NCBI GenBank assembly: GCA_003344405.1
Contig: NOWV01000237.1
Span: 34,149-98,148, forward strand
From: Trichoplax sp. H2
Lineage: Eukaryota > Placozoa > Uniplacotomia > Trichoplacea
Direction of reading: 5' to 3'
Length of the DNA: 64,000 bases
Shown here one piece after another: positions 13,014 to 24,010 of the stretch. Position 1 is the stretch's first letter, and each line of letters begins with the position of its first letter. Below the pieces are notes generated by a model that saw only the letters and a list, made by a program, of their open reading frames with translations, was not told where the DNA came from and did no database searches. The translations under genes were made by a program, and so were the position numbers.

Positions 13014-14085
13014 TGAATTCAATAGACAACTGTGTTGAACTGATGAAGTGATCGTGTTCCCCTGGAGTACGTGTGTATGTGTAGCTCGTTCCAATCCATC
13101 AATTCAACACACAACTGTGTTGAGCTGATGTATTGAATGTGTTCCACTGGAGTACGTGTGTATATGTAGCTCGTTCCCATCCATCAATTCAACACACATC
13201 TGTGTTGAGCTGATGTATTGAACGTGTTCCACTGGAGTACGTGTGTATGCGTAGTTCGTTGCCATCCATCAACACACAACTGTGTTGAGCTGATGTATTG
13301 AACGTGTTCCACTGGAGTACGTGTGTATGTGTAGTTCGTTGCCATCCATCAACATACAACTGTGTTGAGCTGATGTACTGTGCAGTACAGTATTGAACGT
13401 GTTCCACTGGTGTACGTGTGTATGTGTAGCTCGTTCCCATCTATCAATTCAACACACAACTGTGTTGAGCTGATGTATTGAACGTGTGCATGTGTGGTTC
13501 GTTCCCATGAATTATACTGCATGTAGGTAATCCAATGAATTCAACAGACAACTGTATTGAGTTGAGTTATTGAACGTGTCCCACCGGAGTACGTTGGCAT
13601 ACGGTCGTTCCCATGAATTAATTATACTGTACAAGTGTACATACAGTATGTAGGTAATCAATGAATTCAACAGACAACTGTATCGAGTTGAGGTATTGAA
13701 CGTGTTCCACCGGAGTACGTTGGCATGTGTGGTTCGTTCTCATGAATTAATTATACTGTACACTATACAGTATGTAGATGAATTCAACAGACAACTGTAT
13801 TGAGTTGATGTATTGAACGTGTTCCACTAGAGTTCGTGTCAATGTGTGGTTCGTTCCCATTAATTAATTATAATTATTATATAGGGGATTAATTATATAT
13901 ACGTAATCAATGAATTCAACAGACAACTGTATTGAGCTGATGTATTGATCGTGTTCCACTAGAGCACGTGTGTATGTGTCGCTCGTTGCCATCCATCAAT
14001 TCAACACACAACTGTGTTGAGTTGATGGATTGAACGTGTTCCACTAGAGTACGTGTGTATGAGTGGTTCGTTCCCCATTCATTAT
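13014..14085 (+). repeat. Minisatellite upstream of IDE, about 11 units
   Basis: About eleven degenerate units begin near 13014, 13101, 13186, 13270, 13350, 13447, 13538, 13664, 13779, 13911 and 13998. Each runs AATTCAACA, CACAACTGTGTTGAG, TGATGTATTGAACGTG, TTCCACTGGAGTACGTG, GTTCGTTCCCAT. Most units contain the short inverted repeat CAACACA/TGTGTTG or a variant. Later units carry insertions with TACTGTACAGTA-like palindromes. The array starts about 100 bp upstream of the IDE start codon, so it occupies its promoter or 5' UTR region. Open frames across it are by-products of the repeat. Confidence 0.9.
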
Positions 14086-15071
14086 ACTGTAAGTAATTAT
14101 TCTCAAGCGCTGAACTACTAACAAAGCCCCTGGCCAGGAAAAGCTTTTGTTTGAGTTTGGAGACTAGTTTCAGTATGACTACAGTATAGTAGACGGCCAG
14201 GGAAATCCTCTACCAAGGTGAACTACACCGCAATTTGCAGCTTACAAGTGTCATAGTAGACCGGAATTCTATACGATACCCTATAATATGTAGTAATGTA
14301 CTGGATACACGATAGCGACTATTCTCAGCGATCACTCAATCAACGATAGTCCAAATTTTCCACATGTCCTTTCAACGATTATTACGACGGATAATTTTGA
14401 AAATTTGCCATTAGATAGTACACATTTTCGACATGTCTGTAGCAATTCTCCATATGCAATACATGAAGAATTATATAGCACTCGCATACCATTTCTCTTG
14501 CTTCGGTATAACGTTTATATTCGGTTATTATTGTTAAAGTTTGCCATTCACAAAAAATGGGAAAAATGGAGTACCGTAAAAATAAAAATAATAAAAACAA
14601 TGTACAACATTGGATCCATGTACAGTATGTAGATTTCTAAATAGTTGAAAAAATTTCTTCCTCTGCAGTAGATGAATTCGCCCTCTTACAGCGCTCATGC
14701 AGTATTAAATTGGCTAGTAGCGTATTAAAGGAGGAAATTAGCTTATATCAAAAATCAATTAAAGCATTGAATTTTGCAGTATCTCAATAAACTTGCAGAG
14801 ACTTTATGTAATTGTTGCAAAAACTCTTCGTGACTACAGGTGATACATTAGCAATCAACGACTTTGTTCAGTATTGACTCTTCAATTTTGCTTGAATTGA
14901 CTTTGTTGCTAGAATTATCGCTACGTATAAATTGAGCGCCTAGGTATTAAAGTGTAAAATAGCCTGGTCTTCATATTTATTTGCATATTCAACTCAAATG
15001 ATAGCCAAACCACTCAAATTAGTGATAAGTTGAGCATGAAAGCATCAAAAATGTGGCTTCGATAATTATAG

Positions 15072-15823
15072 GATAATGGATCTACTAGTCAAGCTGAAGC
15101 TGTAATGTAATATAGTAGTTTATAATTCTTATGCTTTTTCTACTCAGGAAGTGAATAGTTTTTAACGCATCAAAGTGTAGACTTTAATTTATTGTTAAAC
15201 ATTTTATGTACCATTAATTCTGCATGATATTCATGTCATGTTGCTTGCCAGTGCTATAAAACGCATTGTAGGTAGATGATAGCTTCAAACGTAAGATTCT
15301 TATTTTACGCCAACATCGACTTGAAGAAGGAAGGTATCACTCTTCATAATTCATATAGGCATATTTCGATTCTTGTATTCAGATGCTTTCATAAAGTTAA
15401 TTAAATTACACAGCAGGTGCCAAGAGTTGAAAGGAATTACAGGTCTATATCCCCATTTTTATTATTATATAATTATAATTATGTTAATCACCTCAGTGGG
15501 ATTGCCTAAACTACTGTAAATTTCCCTTAAATGCAACGGGAATTTCGGTTTGTGCAAATTTAAAATTTGACTGTAGATACATTAATAGTATCTATCGTGA
15601 ATTTGCTACGTAAATTTACCCTATGTGCGTTTCATTCTCATCGTTGCTTGGCAGTAATTTCTATCGACGTTCGCAATTGGATTTTATACAAAATTGTTAT
15701 TGTTTATTAAGTTTACCGACTTTAAAGATGCAGGGTATATTACAGTATGCGTACATCGCGGATGCAGATCTTGCATTCTATGCTTTCTCCATAGCAAGTA
15801 GCTTTTATCAATGGCTCGGTTAA
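15072..15823 (+). CDS. Candidate 3' part of an unidentified gene
   Basis: A chain of five phase-consistent GT-AG exons can be drawn: 15072-15101, 15272-15290, 15383-15442, 15497-15515 and 15655-15823, ending in TAA. It encodes a mostly helical peptide, including AFIKLIKLHSRCQELKGIT and NFYRRSQLDFIQNCYCLLSL. A possible earlier exon near 14671-14786 (DEFALLQRSC, then EEISLYQKSIKALN) follows a strong CTCTGCAG acceptor, but I could not join it convincingly. I recognise no family. Exons of 19-60 bp do occur in the certain genes of this window, yet short chains of this sort can arise by chance, so this is tentative. Confidence 0.27.
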
Positions 15824-16529
15824 ATCCGTCTTAAACGTCGTGTACTGAAATTGAACAGAATTCTGTATTAAGGGATGGATGCTGTATTTTGTAATAAATA
15901 AAATAAGCAAAGCTTTCAGCATGCACAGCTTTGTAAATTATTGCTGAACAAATAATAACTTTCCAATGATCAACAATATACTGTACTTATAGAGTAAACC
16001 ATGTCTAGAGAGTGTTATGCATGCAAGAATACAGTAGCCTGTTGTACTGCACCTAATGTGTTTGTCATAAGAGAAAGTAATGAATTACTAAGATAAGGAT
16101 ATAATACGTTATTACGGTTATACTATTTAAATGCAGTAAATCCTAAATAAATAGAGATTTTTAGTAAGTTTACTAGGCGGAGTGCATCAAAGTCCCTCGT
16201 GCCAACGTTAAAGACTAAGAGTAGAAACATAACGGAGAGTAGATGCAGGCAAATATCTACAGCATAAGAATGCGTCATAATCGCTTAATATCGCTAGGTA
16301 GATATCTTTACTCAGCCACTGCTATAAAAATAAGACCTTGTTTTTTTTATAGTCTATGAAATTACTAAATACAACAGCACTTCCGCAAGCGGAGGAATTA
16401 TGTAAAGAGACTGATTAAAATGAAGTATACTGTATATTGTAAACTAGTGTACAATATAGCGAATACATTGACATTTAAATTTGATATGCGTGCCAACGAT
16501 TTATCATTGAAAGCGAATAATAACTGTAA

Positions 16530-16559
16530 GTCTCAATCGTGGTGAGCCAGGATTGAGAC
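16530..16559 (+). other. Perfect 9-bp inverted repeat hairpin
   Basis: GTCTCAATC at 16530-16538 is exactly complementary to GATTGAGAC at 16551-16559, with a 12-nt loop. No T-tract or gene end is adjacent, so there is no assigned role. Confidence 0.4.
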
Positions 16560-17055
16560 AACTACATCTAACGGCATACTAAGAGTTAGTACTAGCCTCA
16601 TATATACAGTACTGTAAGCCTTATCCTGATTACAGTTCTACAAAATCATTCTTTGCGACTCTTTCTGACTAACTATCAGCATGATTGCCCTCCTAATCAT
16701 GCTCCTTCCTTTATCCTTAACCTATCTCAATAATCGTCTGTAATTGGTTATCATGGTCAGTAACAAGATAAGATAGTTAACGTACAGTATACTGTATGCT
16801 GTTACAATAATTACTTAATGCTAATTTTTGAACTTTAAAATTGTGCATTTTGCTCTTCAGTTACAGTTTACGACTATAGATTAATTATCGGATGTAATTT
16901 ATGCAGTGGCTACAGATATGCAGCAATCGTAAAATTGATGCCGGTATAATCATGAACTCAAGATGTTATCAAGCATCTTTCATCCGAGTATTCTCATTGA
17001 CGCCTATCTACGTACCACTTAAGGAAGGCTACTGATACGAAGTTTGAGAGTGCAT

Positions 17056-17140
17056 GTACGTTAGACCCTTCAGACTTTAACTCGATGTTGCAGCATATAA
17101 CTCTGAAGCATCAAGTTAAAATCGAAAGGGCCTAATGTAC
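17056..17140 (+). other. 85-nt near-perfect hairpin, pre-miRNA-like
   Basis: The 32-nt arms 17056-17087 and 17109-17140 pair with about 26 Watson-Crick pairs, one G-U pair and five isolated or paired mismatches, closing a 21-nt loop. Stem length, loop size and scattered bulge-free mismatches resemble a microRNA precursor on either strand. A small MITE or chance palindrome is the alternative. No expression evidence can be read from sequence. Confidence 0.35.
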
Positions 17141-19480
17141 GTCTATATACTGATCGTACTTATGCTACACAATTAGTCAATATTGTCTACGTGCATGCCA
17201 TGTAATTGCTTTGTGTCGTTAGACGACGATGGAGAATACAGTAGAAGTGTTTCACGAATTATGAGACATTGATAACTATTATTAGATAACGTAAAGTAAA
17301 AAGCATAAGTACCCGTAAATACAGACGATTCTCAGTATATGAAGTATAACGAGCATGGGTTCTACTAGTAAAGTGTAAAGAAAGGGCATTAAGTGTAAGA
17401 TACTATCAAATTCTGATCAGCAACGTAGTTACCCTTTATCTACTCCCAAAACAGTTTACTCTGCACTGAGTTTACTTGAAACACAGTTATAGATTAAACT
17501 ACGTCGCTAGACATCTTCACAGTCTAATAATTAAGTAATTAATACATAAGAGTATATATATATGTTATACTATACATATATACTGTATATTAATTAATTT
17601 ATTAAATATATATATAGTAGTATGTACAATTGATTGTTTCGGCATCTGAATTCTAAATAATTCATTTTAAATTTTGGGGACTTATTTTTATGAACATAAT
17701 TTTACGTTGGACAATTTCTTAGATACTATCAACAGTATCGTTGATTTAGGCCTGGTTTGGAGGTAGCCAGTATGCCATAATTTAGCATAATAATCAGTCA
17801 TCACTGTAACAGTTGGCTATGTATAGAATTTTTTTAATTTTCGCATCAGATTTAGAGTTGGAAGATGGCGCTTCACAGAACTCTACATTACTGTATTGTA
17901 AGTCTGTAGCTATCTTGGAACTGAACAATGATAGTCAATCGCAGATAATGCAGCGAGATGAGAAACGACTTTCAGTACCGTAAAATATGGAGGCTTATTC
18001 ATTTTTCTATTCATTTTATTATACTTATTTATACGGTACCAATGAAACCGTACAATATACCATACCGCACAAAACCAACTTAGCAGCAGGTTAGCAGCTA
18101 ATTTGAATGTTAAATCTCTTTCTTTTTAGTAATAACGTCGGTTATCTACCACATCCTTAACCTATCTCGAGTAGTGCAATCCTCATAAGTCAGACTATCA
18201 TATTAGAATCATCACCTTGTAAATGACGATACACAAGCTTAACACTAAAGGTTGTAATTGTATGGATCCCTCGATCCGTGTAGGCCTGGTAAAAACGTCA
18301 ATCATACGTCGATAGTATTAGTGAATTCATGAGTTAATATATCGTAGCGTTGCTATTTTTACATTTGCTTTGGGCATCGGGCAGTTATCCCAAATACTTG
18401 CTTAATCAAGGATTAGTCCTATCTGTTTGCCAAAGAGTGATTCTTCAGTACTAGTTGCTACAGTATTATTGGCCAATTTTTTTTCACAACGTCCTAGCTA
18501 ATTTTCGTCAGTTGATGGTTTTTGCAAGGTGCTCAATGATGCTGACGACAGATTAATTAGTGTCGATTATAACAGCTATAATGTAACGATACTCGATGTA
18601 AAATTTGAGCAGTTCACAGTGGAACATGTTGCATAATTATAATAAAAGGTAACACATCAATAAATACCGCAATTCATGTGCGGAATTATTATAAACTATA
18701 GAATTTAGATGTAGAAATTCGTTTGAACTGCGCTATCATCTGGGAGCTATTGTTCATCATGAATCAACTTCTATTTAGTTCTAACCGTACATCTTTGTTA
18801 TACTTTGGCGTAAAATATTCTCCATGATGCAGTATTATGCGAAGTAGAAACGAGATGAATTAGGAAAAGCCAAGAATAGTATTTTAATAATTGGATGTGA
18901 CACACTCTAGTAATTAGGAAGCGAAAGAAATGTACTGCAGTTCTAAAGGTTGTTAAATAAAAGAAAAGGGGGAAAAATATTGCTGGTAGGCATCATTATG
19001 CAGTGATCGCCACGTTTAAGAAAGATCATACTCTTGGATTAATCAATATCAACTTAGCTTTGATTGATCATATCCATCCTTATGCAGTATAACATTCATT
19101 TACGAGTGTTCAAAATGAAGCTGTTAATGCGAAGCTAATTTTATTACATCGTCGTCTTATTAGATACACTATAGAACATATATTAGATTTAACTACTGTA
19201 CAGTATACTGTTATTCATTTGTTAACCGTTATGTTACAAATTGTTGAAGCTGATCGTAAGCAATTTAATAATCGTAGTGACCGTATTTACAATTTTAGGC
19301 ATCCTAAATGGTATTGATATACTGTACACGCGGAGATTGTCAATGTATTCTATACATAAATAGATAGGACATTATGCGGGAGATAATAAAGGTAGTAATG
19401 CCATATGATAGACGGTAGAGATATAGTTAACCATGATGACAAATTTTATAGCATGCAGAGTAAATTGTATCTATATAGAA

Positions 19481-20359
19481 TCAAATTCGAATCCAAACTG
19501 GAGAACATTTAATGCAATAATTTTTACCCAAGTTGTTATCCCAATGTTGAATGCCTTGACATTGAAAACAGATAGCAAATTCTACCATTTCTACACCCTC
19601 TACCGGCACAATAATACGAAAAATAAACGTGTCGCTGTATCCTGTACAGGAATTGGGATAATACTGGGCTTTAAGGTCCTTCCAAGTTTTCCAGCTATTA
19701 AAGGTATAACGTACAAAGACGGCTTTCTCAAAAGCAATATTACGAACTTTAATAGTACCTTCGCAGTAGTTTTTGTTTATTACGCTATTTTCTAATTTGA
19801 CCAGGTTATCTCGTAAGATATCATGGAAACCTGTTTGTGCTACTGGTTGTTCAAAGCACATTTCTAATAAAACAGTTCGCAGACTATTTGCTGTGAGATT
19901 AGAGTTAAATTTGCCAGTAGTAGGACAATCATCTTGAAAGAGTAGATCCGTTTTGCCATTGAAAGATGCTTTATCTTGCTTTTCATTATCCTTGTATATT
20001 TGTTCCTTGGAATTGGCTTTAAAAATAGTGGCTAATACTTTACCCGAAGTATCGGCAAAGTGAACGCTTTTCCTCTTTTTGACAACGTGCTTCCTCATTA
20101 TGCTAGCACCTCTTTGATTTTGATTGCCATTTTTGGTAACAACTGGATACTTTGCCGATTGTGCTTGATCAGAAGCGTTAGATGCACGATCATTGCTGCT
20201 ATTGATATCAATTCGATTAAGTGCATCATCTAATGCCATTATGGTGTCGTGATCCAAAAAGTCTTCACCGTCCTCCTGATCTTCTCCATAAATTGGTGGG
20301 GCAGAGTTTCTTCTCTTATTCTTGGATACGGCATTATTATTATCATCGTTGGAATCCAT
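19481..20359 (-). CDS. PPP1R3: Glycogen-targeting PP1 regulatory subunit 3 (CBM21)
   Basis: Tethers protein phosphatase 1 to glycogen particles so that it dephosphorylates glycogen synthase and phosphorylase (kinase), favouring glycogen storage. Single exon, 292 aa, ATG at 20359, stop TGA at 19481. An acidic, Asn/Asp-rich N-terminus is followed by the PP1-docking RVxF motif KSVHF at residues 97-101 within RKSVHFADTSGKVLATIF, the family's usual context. A CBM21 starch/glycogen-binding domain spans residues 165-288, ending with the signature WDNNLGKNY (273-281). It is divergently arranged with a second PPP1R3 gene starting at 22943; the intervening DNA carries two TGACGTCA sites. Length fits PPP1R3B/C/D (about 285-320 aa). 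It cannot be assigned to one vertebrate paralogue. Confidence 0.93.
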   Translation of the reverse strand: MDSNDDNNNAVSKNKRRNSAPPIYGEDQEDGEDFLDHDTIMALDDALNRIDINSSNDRASNASDQAQSAKYPVVTKNGNQNQRGASIMRKHVVKKRKSVHFADTSGKVLATIFKANSKEQIYKDNEKQDKASFNGKTDLLFQDDCPTTGKFNSNLTANSLRTVLLEMCFEQPVAQTGFHDILRDNLVKLENSVINKNYCEGTIKVRNIAFEKAVFVRYTFNSWKTWKDLKAQYYPNSCTGYSDTFIFRIIVPVEGVEMVEFAICFQCQGIQHWDNNLGKNYCIKCSPVWIRI

Positions 20360-21788
20360 TTTTCATTGATTAGCCGTTGGTTATAAACTGCTGCCATGCA
20401 CTGTACGCTGTATACAGTACAGTGGTGCTACAATGGATTTTTACTTGGTTACTGCAATGGTTAAAATGTGATGATGGACTGTCCAAACTGAAGATGGTAT
20501 TGTCGATTGCTTGCTACAGTGCCCTTATGTTGGTTTACTGGTGCAATCGCTTGGAGTTCATATCTACTAATACGATATTAATAATGTTGATTGTAAGTTT
20601 GCAAGGCGTAGAGTAAATTATCTTTCAACAAGAGTATAGTCTTTCAGTATTCTACCATGGATGTATTATATTGAATAGTACTGTATAGTCGGAAAAAGAA
20701 TGTGTCGGTTAGTAGCACTATTGAACTAATGGTTGACCAAAGATTGTCCTGAATAAAAGGTGAATCGATTCTAATTATTAGTATAATGATTATGGCGTTG
20801 TTGCTGGTTGTATTTGCCGCATCGTCCGTAGGATTTGCTACTTTTCTACAAGTACCTTGGATGGAAAGTACTCTAGTATTAGGATGTAATACCTACTGTA
20901 TGCTTTGCTAAAATGATTGCAGTACCTTGAGTTACCGTTCTAAGGTGTACTAATTGTCCAGCGAATTGAAATGAAAAGGGTGTTGTACTCTTTGGAAATA
21001 AAACTATCGATGTAGGAGTAAGTAGTGTTATTGCTGTAGTCGATCGATTAATTAATTCTTGCTGTAAAGCTTTCTTCCTATTGTGCGGTGTGCACAACAG
21101 TACTTGCAGAGTGTTGCCAGCGTATGCTAGATTGTTCTTTTGGAAATTTCTACTTTGTACCCTATCAATGTATCATCATCCTGTTGCAACTTGAATTTCA
21201 AGAGTTATAAGCAATGGTAATGACAGCAGTTGGCTCTCAACTCCTGCCACAATCTCACTGGGTAAAGGAATAGATGGACTAGTGGTATATAGGATAAGAT
21301 AGCGTTGTCCAACTTCCAATCTTGATCATCAAATCGATGCTCAGCTAAGTTGATCATCATACAGTAATGTACAGTATCAAAAAGTAAACAATCAACAGCT
21401 CTGTGATGTAATTAGCAGTTTGGTAGAGTGCGCAGGTTACGTGGCCAGGCTATAGTCAAGCACTAGACTGCAAGGTGTCAAGTCGTACCGGTACAACGAT
21501 AGTGGTACTCAACTGGGTCCCAACCGGTCTCCATCCTTGTTGGACATGACATTATGCGCAGGTATGAAGCTACAACTGGATCCTGTGCAATATTGCTGGC
21601 TACAATTGCATAGTGTAGCTATCCAGTTACTCAATACAGATACAATGACTACAGCTCCTGTATCGATGGACAATCAGGGTGTTTTGCAATAACAAGCCGA
21701 TTCTACACTACGTGACTAACTGCACGTTTCTAGTAGAAAGACGTAAACAACCAGGAAGTACTTGGACACTATGAGTGGTGGTAAACAG

Positions 21789-21796
21789 TGACGTCA
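21789..21796. promoter_or_regulatory. CRE-type palindrome TGACGTCA
   Basis: Perfect 8-bp cAMP response element consensus, 1.4 kb upstream of the minus-strand PPP1R3 start and 1.15 kb upstream of the plus-strand one. Function is inferred from motif only. Confidence 0.35.
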
Positions 21797-22060
21797 AAAT
21801 AGAATCTGCTCGATTATAGGCCGCACTTGGATAGAGTACAGCATATTATAATAGGGAATAATCTTATGCTGGATCATCCGTGCCAGTTGATTTAGTTTCT
21901 CACTACTGTACGATACCCTATATAATGCTATGGATGGCTTACATGTGTCTATTTTTCGCTGTGATTTCACTGTACAGTACGATACTATACACTGTACACT
22001 GTACTGTACTGTACTGTAGTTCAGCTTAACGCGACGTGTTGACCAGTGTTGATACCAAGT

Positions 22061-22068
22061 GACGTCAC
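22061..22068. promoter_or_regulatory. CRE-type palindrome TGACGTCA
   Basis: Second perfect CRE consensus between the divergent PPP1R3 genes, 0.9 kb upstream of the plus-strand start and about 0.5 kb upstream of its likely 5' exon. Confidence 0.35.
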
Positions 22069-22589
22069 AACCAACAAGGTTAATAATTCAATATAATGTT
22101 AATAATTATATTAATTAATCCAGGCTATAGAAATCACTTGGCGGACGTGATGGAGTGTTTTTGGCCCTCGGGCAACATGTCCTTTCTTCTGGCTGTCCGT
22201 TGTGATCCCATCGATCATGCATTGTCGGCATGCTTAGCCATTGCGTCACAGGTTGAATAAAAGAAAAAGTTTAAAAGTCAAATAATTTTCAGCAGTGCTT
22301 ATTCGTCAACCGAAGCCAATGGAAATCATGCCATAGTCATGATCATCATCATGATGTCCAGAATCGTATGAGACTCTTCCATGGATGATTTATCATTTTT
22401 CTGATAGACTTTACGATATACCATTGATCGATTATTGATACCTGAAAGAAAGTCATCACTCAGCAGACTTACTGACTTGGCTGTCGATTGACTACCGGCA
22501 TAAATGAGGAAAACAAGATTGGCGAGAAGAAGAAGAAACACGCAAGACAACCTCTAGGTAGACTGCAATAGACTAGAAATTATCGACAA

Positions 22590-22751
22590 GTGACTACTCT
22601 ACCTACTCAGCAGGCGGAACCAACAAGAAGTGATCGGGAATTACCCTCGTTGGCCGAACCCCTAACGCAACTTGACTTTATTTTTTATTGGATGGTCAGC
22701 AAATACCACCGCCAAGATTCCATTAATTGCTTAAGTAAATTATTATTCAAG
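22590..22751 (+). other. Probable 5' UTR exon (end) of the downstream PPP1R3 gene
   Basis: A strong donor, CAAG|GTAAGT, at 22751/22752 and a strong acceptor, TTTCTTAG|GAGC, at 22938/22939 define a 187-bp intron just before the ATG at 22943. The upstream open frame is out of phase with the PPP1R3 frame, so I read this as untranslated leader. The 5' end of the exon is not visible. Confidence 0.4.
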
Positions 22752-22942
22752 GTAAGTTGCAACGGAATGATACGAATTTGTAGACTTTTGCCAATTGTAT
22801 TTTGACACAATAGCGATTGAATTGTAAGCTATCGTTGGACACTTCCGTTCACCCAAGGCTAACGATTCTGTGCAAAGAATTAAAACGCATGTACAATCAA
22901 TCCATTTCAAAGTTTTCTTTCATTTTTGCATTTCTTAGGAGC

Positions 22943-24010
22943 ATGATCTACAGTGATTCCAATTCTCATAGCAGGCTGCCTATGGAGCGTACTAATCCTA
23001 CCGATGTTCAGATGCCAATGCAATTTAATCTCGTAAGCAACTTGACCAAAAGAAACACTGCCGATGCTATATTACCTTTCGGTCAATTGAACGATTTGGT
23101 TGACTGCTTCACTCAAGCTTCATTAACAAGCAGCAACGATGACCAATTGCCCATGCGAACGAGCGCTAGTCTTGAGCACAATTTATTAAGTACAACCGTG
23201 GATAACAACTTCCAGGCAGAAAAGACGTTACGCCAATGTCATAGCGATAACGATATTCGTCCTCGGAAACCAAAGGTCAAGAAACCCTTTCACAAAAAAT
23301 CGGTTCGTTTTGCCGACAGCTTAGGCATGCAATTAGTCACCATCTACGAACTATCATCGCAATCAGTAGTAGCAGAAAGCAACAATAATTCAAAAGCATC
23401 GCCTACTGACGCGACTAAGAACCTTGCGTCTAACCAACATCAGCATCGTCAAACGAATTGCTGCACAGAAATACGCAAAGTGAATTTATTCGACTTTAAA
23501 TGTACTATCGTCGATCAAGCTATGAATAGAAATTATTGTAAATTAAACAAGACGTTAAAATTATGTTTCGATCAGCCAGCACAGGATAACAATTTCACTT
23601 CCAACCTGAAGAAAAATTTTATCCAATTAGAAAAAGTCACACTGAAAGAACAACTGCGTGTGATTGGTGATGTGAAAGTTAGAAATATTGCCTATGAAAA
23701 AGCTGTCACGGTCCGATATACTTTGGATTCTTGGAAAACATGCAATGACATGGCTGCTCAATATAAGTGTAGTTCGGAGAATGGTATTGTAGATACTTTC
23801 TCCTTCACTTTAACTTTGCCAACTAATTTATTTGTGGAAAAATTAGAATTTGCAATCAAGTATGATTGTAATAGTACGTCTTATTGGGACAATAATAATA
23901 ACCATAATTACGTTATCAAGGTCATTTCAGTAAAAGATGAAAGCGATTCTCGATTAAATTCTAGTGGAATGGCACTTTTGAATCATAGAATGAGCCATCA
24001 TTTCTTATGA
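22943..24010 (+). CDS. PPP1R3: Second glycogen-targeting PP1 regulatory subunit 3 (CBM21)
   Basis: Same role as its divergent neighbour: scaffold that brings PP1 catalytic subunit to glycogen. I start at the ATG at 22943 because an excellent splice acceptor ends four bases before it; an open frame continues upstream to 22817 but would be intron. This gives 355 aa. The PP1 motif KSVRF lies at residues 119-123 within KKSVRFADSLGMQLVTIYE. The CBM21 domain covers about 205-330, with glycogen-binding signature WDNNNNHNY in place of the usual WDNNxGxNY. The coding part is one exon. The region between motif and domain is Ser/Asn/Gln-rich. Sequence divergence from the neighbour is large outside the two motifs, so the duplication is old. 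Confidence 0.92.
   Translation: MIYSDSNSHSRLPMERTNPTDVQMPMQFNLVSNLTKRNTADAILPFGQLNDLVDCFTQASLTSSNDDQLPMRTSASLEHNLLSTTVDNNFQAEKTLRQCHSDNDIRPRKPKVKKPFHKKSVRFADSLGMQLVTIYELSSQSVVAESNNNSKASPTDATKNLASNQHQHRQTNCCTEIRKVNLFDFKCTIVDQAMNRNYCKLNKTLKLCFDQPAQDNNFTSNLKKNFIQLEKVTLKEQLRVIGDVKVRNIAYEKAVTVRYTLDSWKTCNDMAAQYKCSSENGIVDTFSFTLTLPTNLFVEKLEFAIKYDCNSTSYWDNNNNHNYVIKVISVKDESDSRLNSSGMALLNHRMSHHFL

Larger units (their letters stand above)
15824..19480. other. Non-coding stretch between genes
   Basis: No supported gene. The stretch holds scattered TACTGTACAGTA-type palindromes, two notable hairpins (16530-16559 and 17056-17140), and an AT-rich patch around 17550-17620 with long TATATA runs. Stop codons are frequent in all frames. 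Confidence 0.5.
20360..22589. other. Shared upstream region of two divergent PPP1R3 genes
   Basis: No supported gene. It contains two CRE-type palindromes, a cluster of GTAC palindromes near 21970-22020, and a minus-strand open frame (22326-22553) with a hydrophobic start but no ATG. The plus frame at 20377-20616 looks like chance coding. Confidence 0.5.

Noticed and set aside
13189-13440. 83-aa minus frame upstream of IDE
   Set aside because: Lies wholly within the minisatellite and is periodic with its unit.
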